Below are positions 63,001 through 64,000 of a DNA stretch of 64,000 nucleotides, in pieces (position 1 is the stretch's first letter; the number at the start of each line of letters is the position of its first letter). The stretch is from Brasenia schreberi (Eukaryota > Streptophyta > Magnoliopsida > Nymphaeales > Cabombaceae): the NCBI GenBank assembly GCA_036023115.1, contig JAYKKT010000090.1, positions 34,423,501 through 34,487,500 on the forward strand, written 5' to 3'. A program made the position numbers and the translations under genes. The notes under the pieces were generated by a model. It was not told where the DNA came from. It saw only the letters and a program-made list of their open reading frames with translations, and did no database searches.

Positions 63001-63810
63001 GATCTTGTGCTGGTATCTCTTTTTTTCTTTATTGTTGCTGTGCAACATGCCTTGAGCCATAGCATGCCTGACACTGATATTTGCGTCAGTCTCCAAGTAA
63101 CATAGGCAAAACAAAATAGTATACTGTCCTCATCGTGCTCTTTAGAGACTCTTGTTGGCCAAATGGAATCATCAACCTTTGACTTTGTACACAGAGACTG
63201 CTTTTCTGCAAGAGAGGGACCTTTTTGGTTCCTTGGGCCTTTGGACCAAGAAGATCCAAGTTCTTAGTTCTCTGCTATTTTAATCTTTTCTTGACAGTGT
63301 AATGTACTCTTATCAGTGGTTCATTATTTTTTGGCAGAGAAAAGGAGATGGAGACCAAGGAATTCACAAAAGTAGCTGAAAAATGCATGGAAATTTGCAG
63401 GTCCTTTAGGGTTCCCTTTTTAATTAATGATCGTATAGATGTAGCCCTTGCTTGTGATGCCGATGGTGTGCATGTTGGACAGTCAGACATGCCGGTCCCT
63501 ATAGCTCGCAAGTTACTTGGCCCTGGAAAGATCATTGGTGTTTCATGTAAGACTCCTGCCCAAGCGCAGCAAGCTTGGTTGGATGGTGCTGATTACATTG
63601 GTTGTGGAGGCATGTTTCCGACCAATACTAAAGAGAATAGGTGGTATTGGCATCAGTAATGCGCACATGGTCATGGAAACTGGCTTTCCGAATTTGAGTG
63701 GTGTTGCTGTCGTCTCAGCCTTGTTTGATCGTGAATCCATTGCTGAAGAGACTCGTCGATTGTGGTCTGTGCTTTCTCAAGCTGTCCCCATTGGTGCACA
63801 ACACTCATAG
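57915..63810 (+). CDS. TH1: Bifunctional HMP-P kinase / thiamine-phosphate synthase (TH1), with internal deletion
   Basis: Plastid enzyme: phosphorylates hydroxymethylpyrimidine phosphate (ThiD part) and couples it to thiazole phosphate (ThiE part). Exons: 57915–57965, 58372–58665, 58785–58859, 59015–59090, 59182–59257, 59621–59755, 59988–60052, 60157–60284, 61139–61392 and 63338–63810; all phases agree up to the last exon. Residues 1–~60 are a transit peptide. ThiD motifs are [47 protein letters not shown] and NTHGTGCT. ThiE motifs are [64 protein letters not shown] and, in another frame from 63640, GGIGISN…[10 protein letters not shown]. About 22–24 residues between TNTKEN and GGIG are missing and the frame changes at 63639/63640. 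As read, translation stops at 63659. Either the ThiE half is dead here or the assembly lost ~68 bp. Confidence 0.9.
57952..58053 (+). repeat. Source copy of a 102-bp duplicated segment (TH1 exon 1 end + intron 1)
   Basis: Covers the last 14 bp of TH1 exon 1, its donor and 88 bp of intron 1. It is repeated at 62716–62817 with a single difference (C at about 58043, T at 62807). Confidence 0.95.
59439..59503. repeat. (CA)n(TA)n microsatellite in a TH1 intron
   Basis: Short CA run followed by about 22 TA units. Confidence 0.95.
59876..59920 (+). mobile_element. 45-bp RTE LINE terminus with perfect 14-bp target duplication
   Basis: Only the last 45 bp of the family (agccgaccccgtctagtatg … TTG tail) is present, between exact ttcagttcctttat copies at 59862–59875 and 59921–59934, in a TH1 intron. 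It shows how short a true target-primed insertion can be. Confidence 0.93.
61565..61947. mobile_element. MITE-like element rich in gtacgata words, in a TH1 intron
   Basis: Left end caatgttataaaa, right end tttacaacattg (its complement caatgttgtaaa). The interior holds many forms of 'tgtatcgtacgatatg' in both orientations. Flanks ggcaata / ggcagta may be the remains of a target duplication. Subterminal gtatcg/cgatac words recall the ends of the hAT element at 44.4–50.7 kb, of which it may be a deletion derivative. Confidence 0.6.
62324..62403 (-). mobile_element. RTE LINE terminus (minus) in a TH1 intron
   Basis: aacaaacaacaacaacc tail, then the reverse complement of the family end (…cccatactagatgggacgg, catggattctttgtttcc). 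tcaatccataatagct is repeated exactly at 62308–62323 and 62404–62419. A few extra bases (tcccaagc) lie between the left duplication and the tail. Confidence 0.9.
62486..62625 (+). mobile_element. RTE LINE terminus (plus) in a TH1 intron
   Basis: Matches the last ~30 codons of the RTE coding region ([19 protein letters not shown]) and ends ctagtatgggaaaaggctta plus a TTG tail. A 7-bp tgttcag at 62479–62485 and 62626–62632 may be the target duplication. It lies only 80 bp from another copy in opposite orientation. Confidence 0.88.
62716..62817 (+). repeat. Second copy of the 102-bp TH1 exon 1/intron 1 segment
   Basis: 101 of 102 bases identical to 57952–58053, same orientation, in TH1 intron 9, 4.76 kb downstream. 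It carries 14 bp of exon 1 and the exon 1 splice donor. Confidence 0.95.
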
Positions 63811-64000
63811 AGGTACTAATATGCTTGGTTCCGTTACCCTGTTAGAAAGAGAACATCCGATGATCTCTTTTGCTACAAAGTTTGTCTGTGTATTAAATGA
63901 AGTCTTCTCTTCTGTAATGCTGCTTACATAAACCTGAGTACAAGGGGAAGTGAGACGAATGAATAATGGCTTTTGCATTCCCAGCGCAGAGTATATATTC

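Noticed and set aside
57915..63990. A TPP riboswitch associated with TH1
   Set aside because: Plant TPP riboswitches are known in the THIC 3' region; I saw no match to the conserved aptamer blocks in TH1 introns or downstream sequence.

Overview
This is a window of nuclear DNA from a flowering plant. The genes are split by GT–AG introns, several products carry plant-type plastid or mitochondrial targeting leaders, and the families are plant-specific (MORF editing factor, DYW-type PPR, TOL proteins, bifunctional thiamine enzyme TH1, plastid ribosomal protein S13). The DNA between genes is AT-rich and full of (TA)n, (GA)n and (CA)n arrays, hAT and RTE transposon remains, and tRNA-derived SINEs. 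I cannot name the species from the sequence alone.

Layout. 1–10 kb: no complete gene. It holds a probable untranslated leader exon of a gene leaving the window to the left (about 2752–2925, minus), a hAT-type MITE with an 8-bp target duplication (4570–4924) and an old RTE-LINE tail. 10–17.4 kb: an atypical bZIP gene (CDS 13397–17391, plus) with a long 5' leader. 18.7–25.5 kb: three damaged genes in a row: an NPF (NRT1/PTR) transporter fragment, the C-terminal exons of an UNC93-like protein, and a DYW-type PPR pseudogene. 26–32 kb: intergenic, with a tRNA-Ser-like sequence, a truncated RTE LINE and SINEs. 32.2–35.3 kb: a MORF1-like organellar RNA-editing factor (plus, 5 exons). 37.6–43.7 kb: a TOM1-like (TOL) ubiquitin-sorting protein (minus, 9 coding exons), probably with a leader exon near 51.2 kb. 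44.4–50.7 kb: a decayed hAT transposon with a complete but dead RTE LINE inserted in its transposase. 51.6–55 kb: SINE, a 460-bp TATATG array and low-complexity DNA. 55.1–57.6 kb: plastid ribosomal protein S13 (minus, 3 exons). 57.9–63.8 kb: TH1 (plus, 10 exons), whose thiamine-phosphate synthase domain has an internal deletion that shifts the frame.

How the parts relate. The intact genes lean towards organelle support: MORF1-like (editing), RPS13 (plastid translation) and TH1 (plastid thiamine synthesis). RPS13 and TH1 are divergent, with 351 bp between their start codons. TOL is the exception, acting in endosomal sorting at membranes.

The most informative non-gene structure is one RTE-clade LINE family with a (TTG)n 3' tail. 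At least eight copies are present, most with target-site duplications of about 14–20 bp that I could read directly. A tRNA-derived SINE family with a shared 3' body and A-rich tail occurs at least four times. I found no obviously new gene system. The best leads are the TH1 deletion, a recent 102-bp intragenic duplication in TH1, the bZIP lacking the invariant Asn, a near-perfect foldback at 36988–37140, and the nested hAT/RTE locus.
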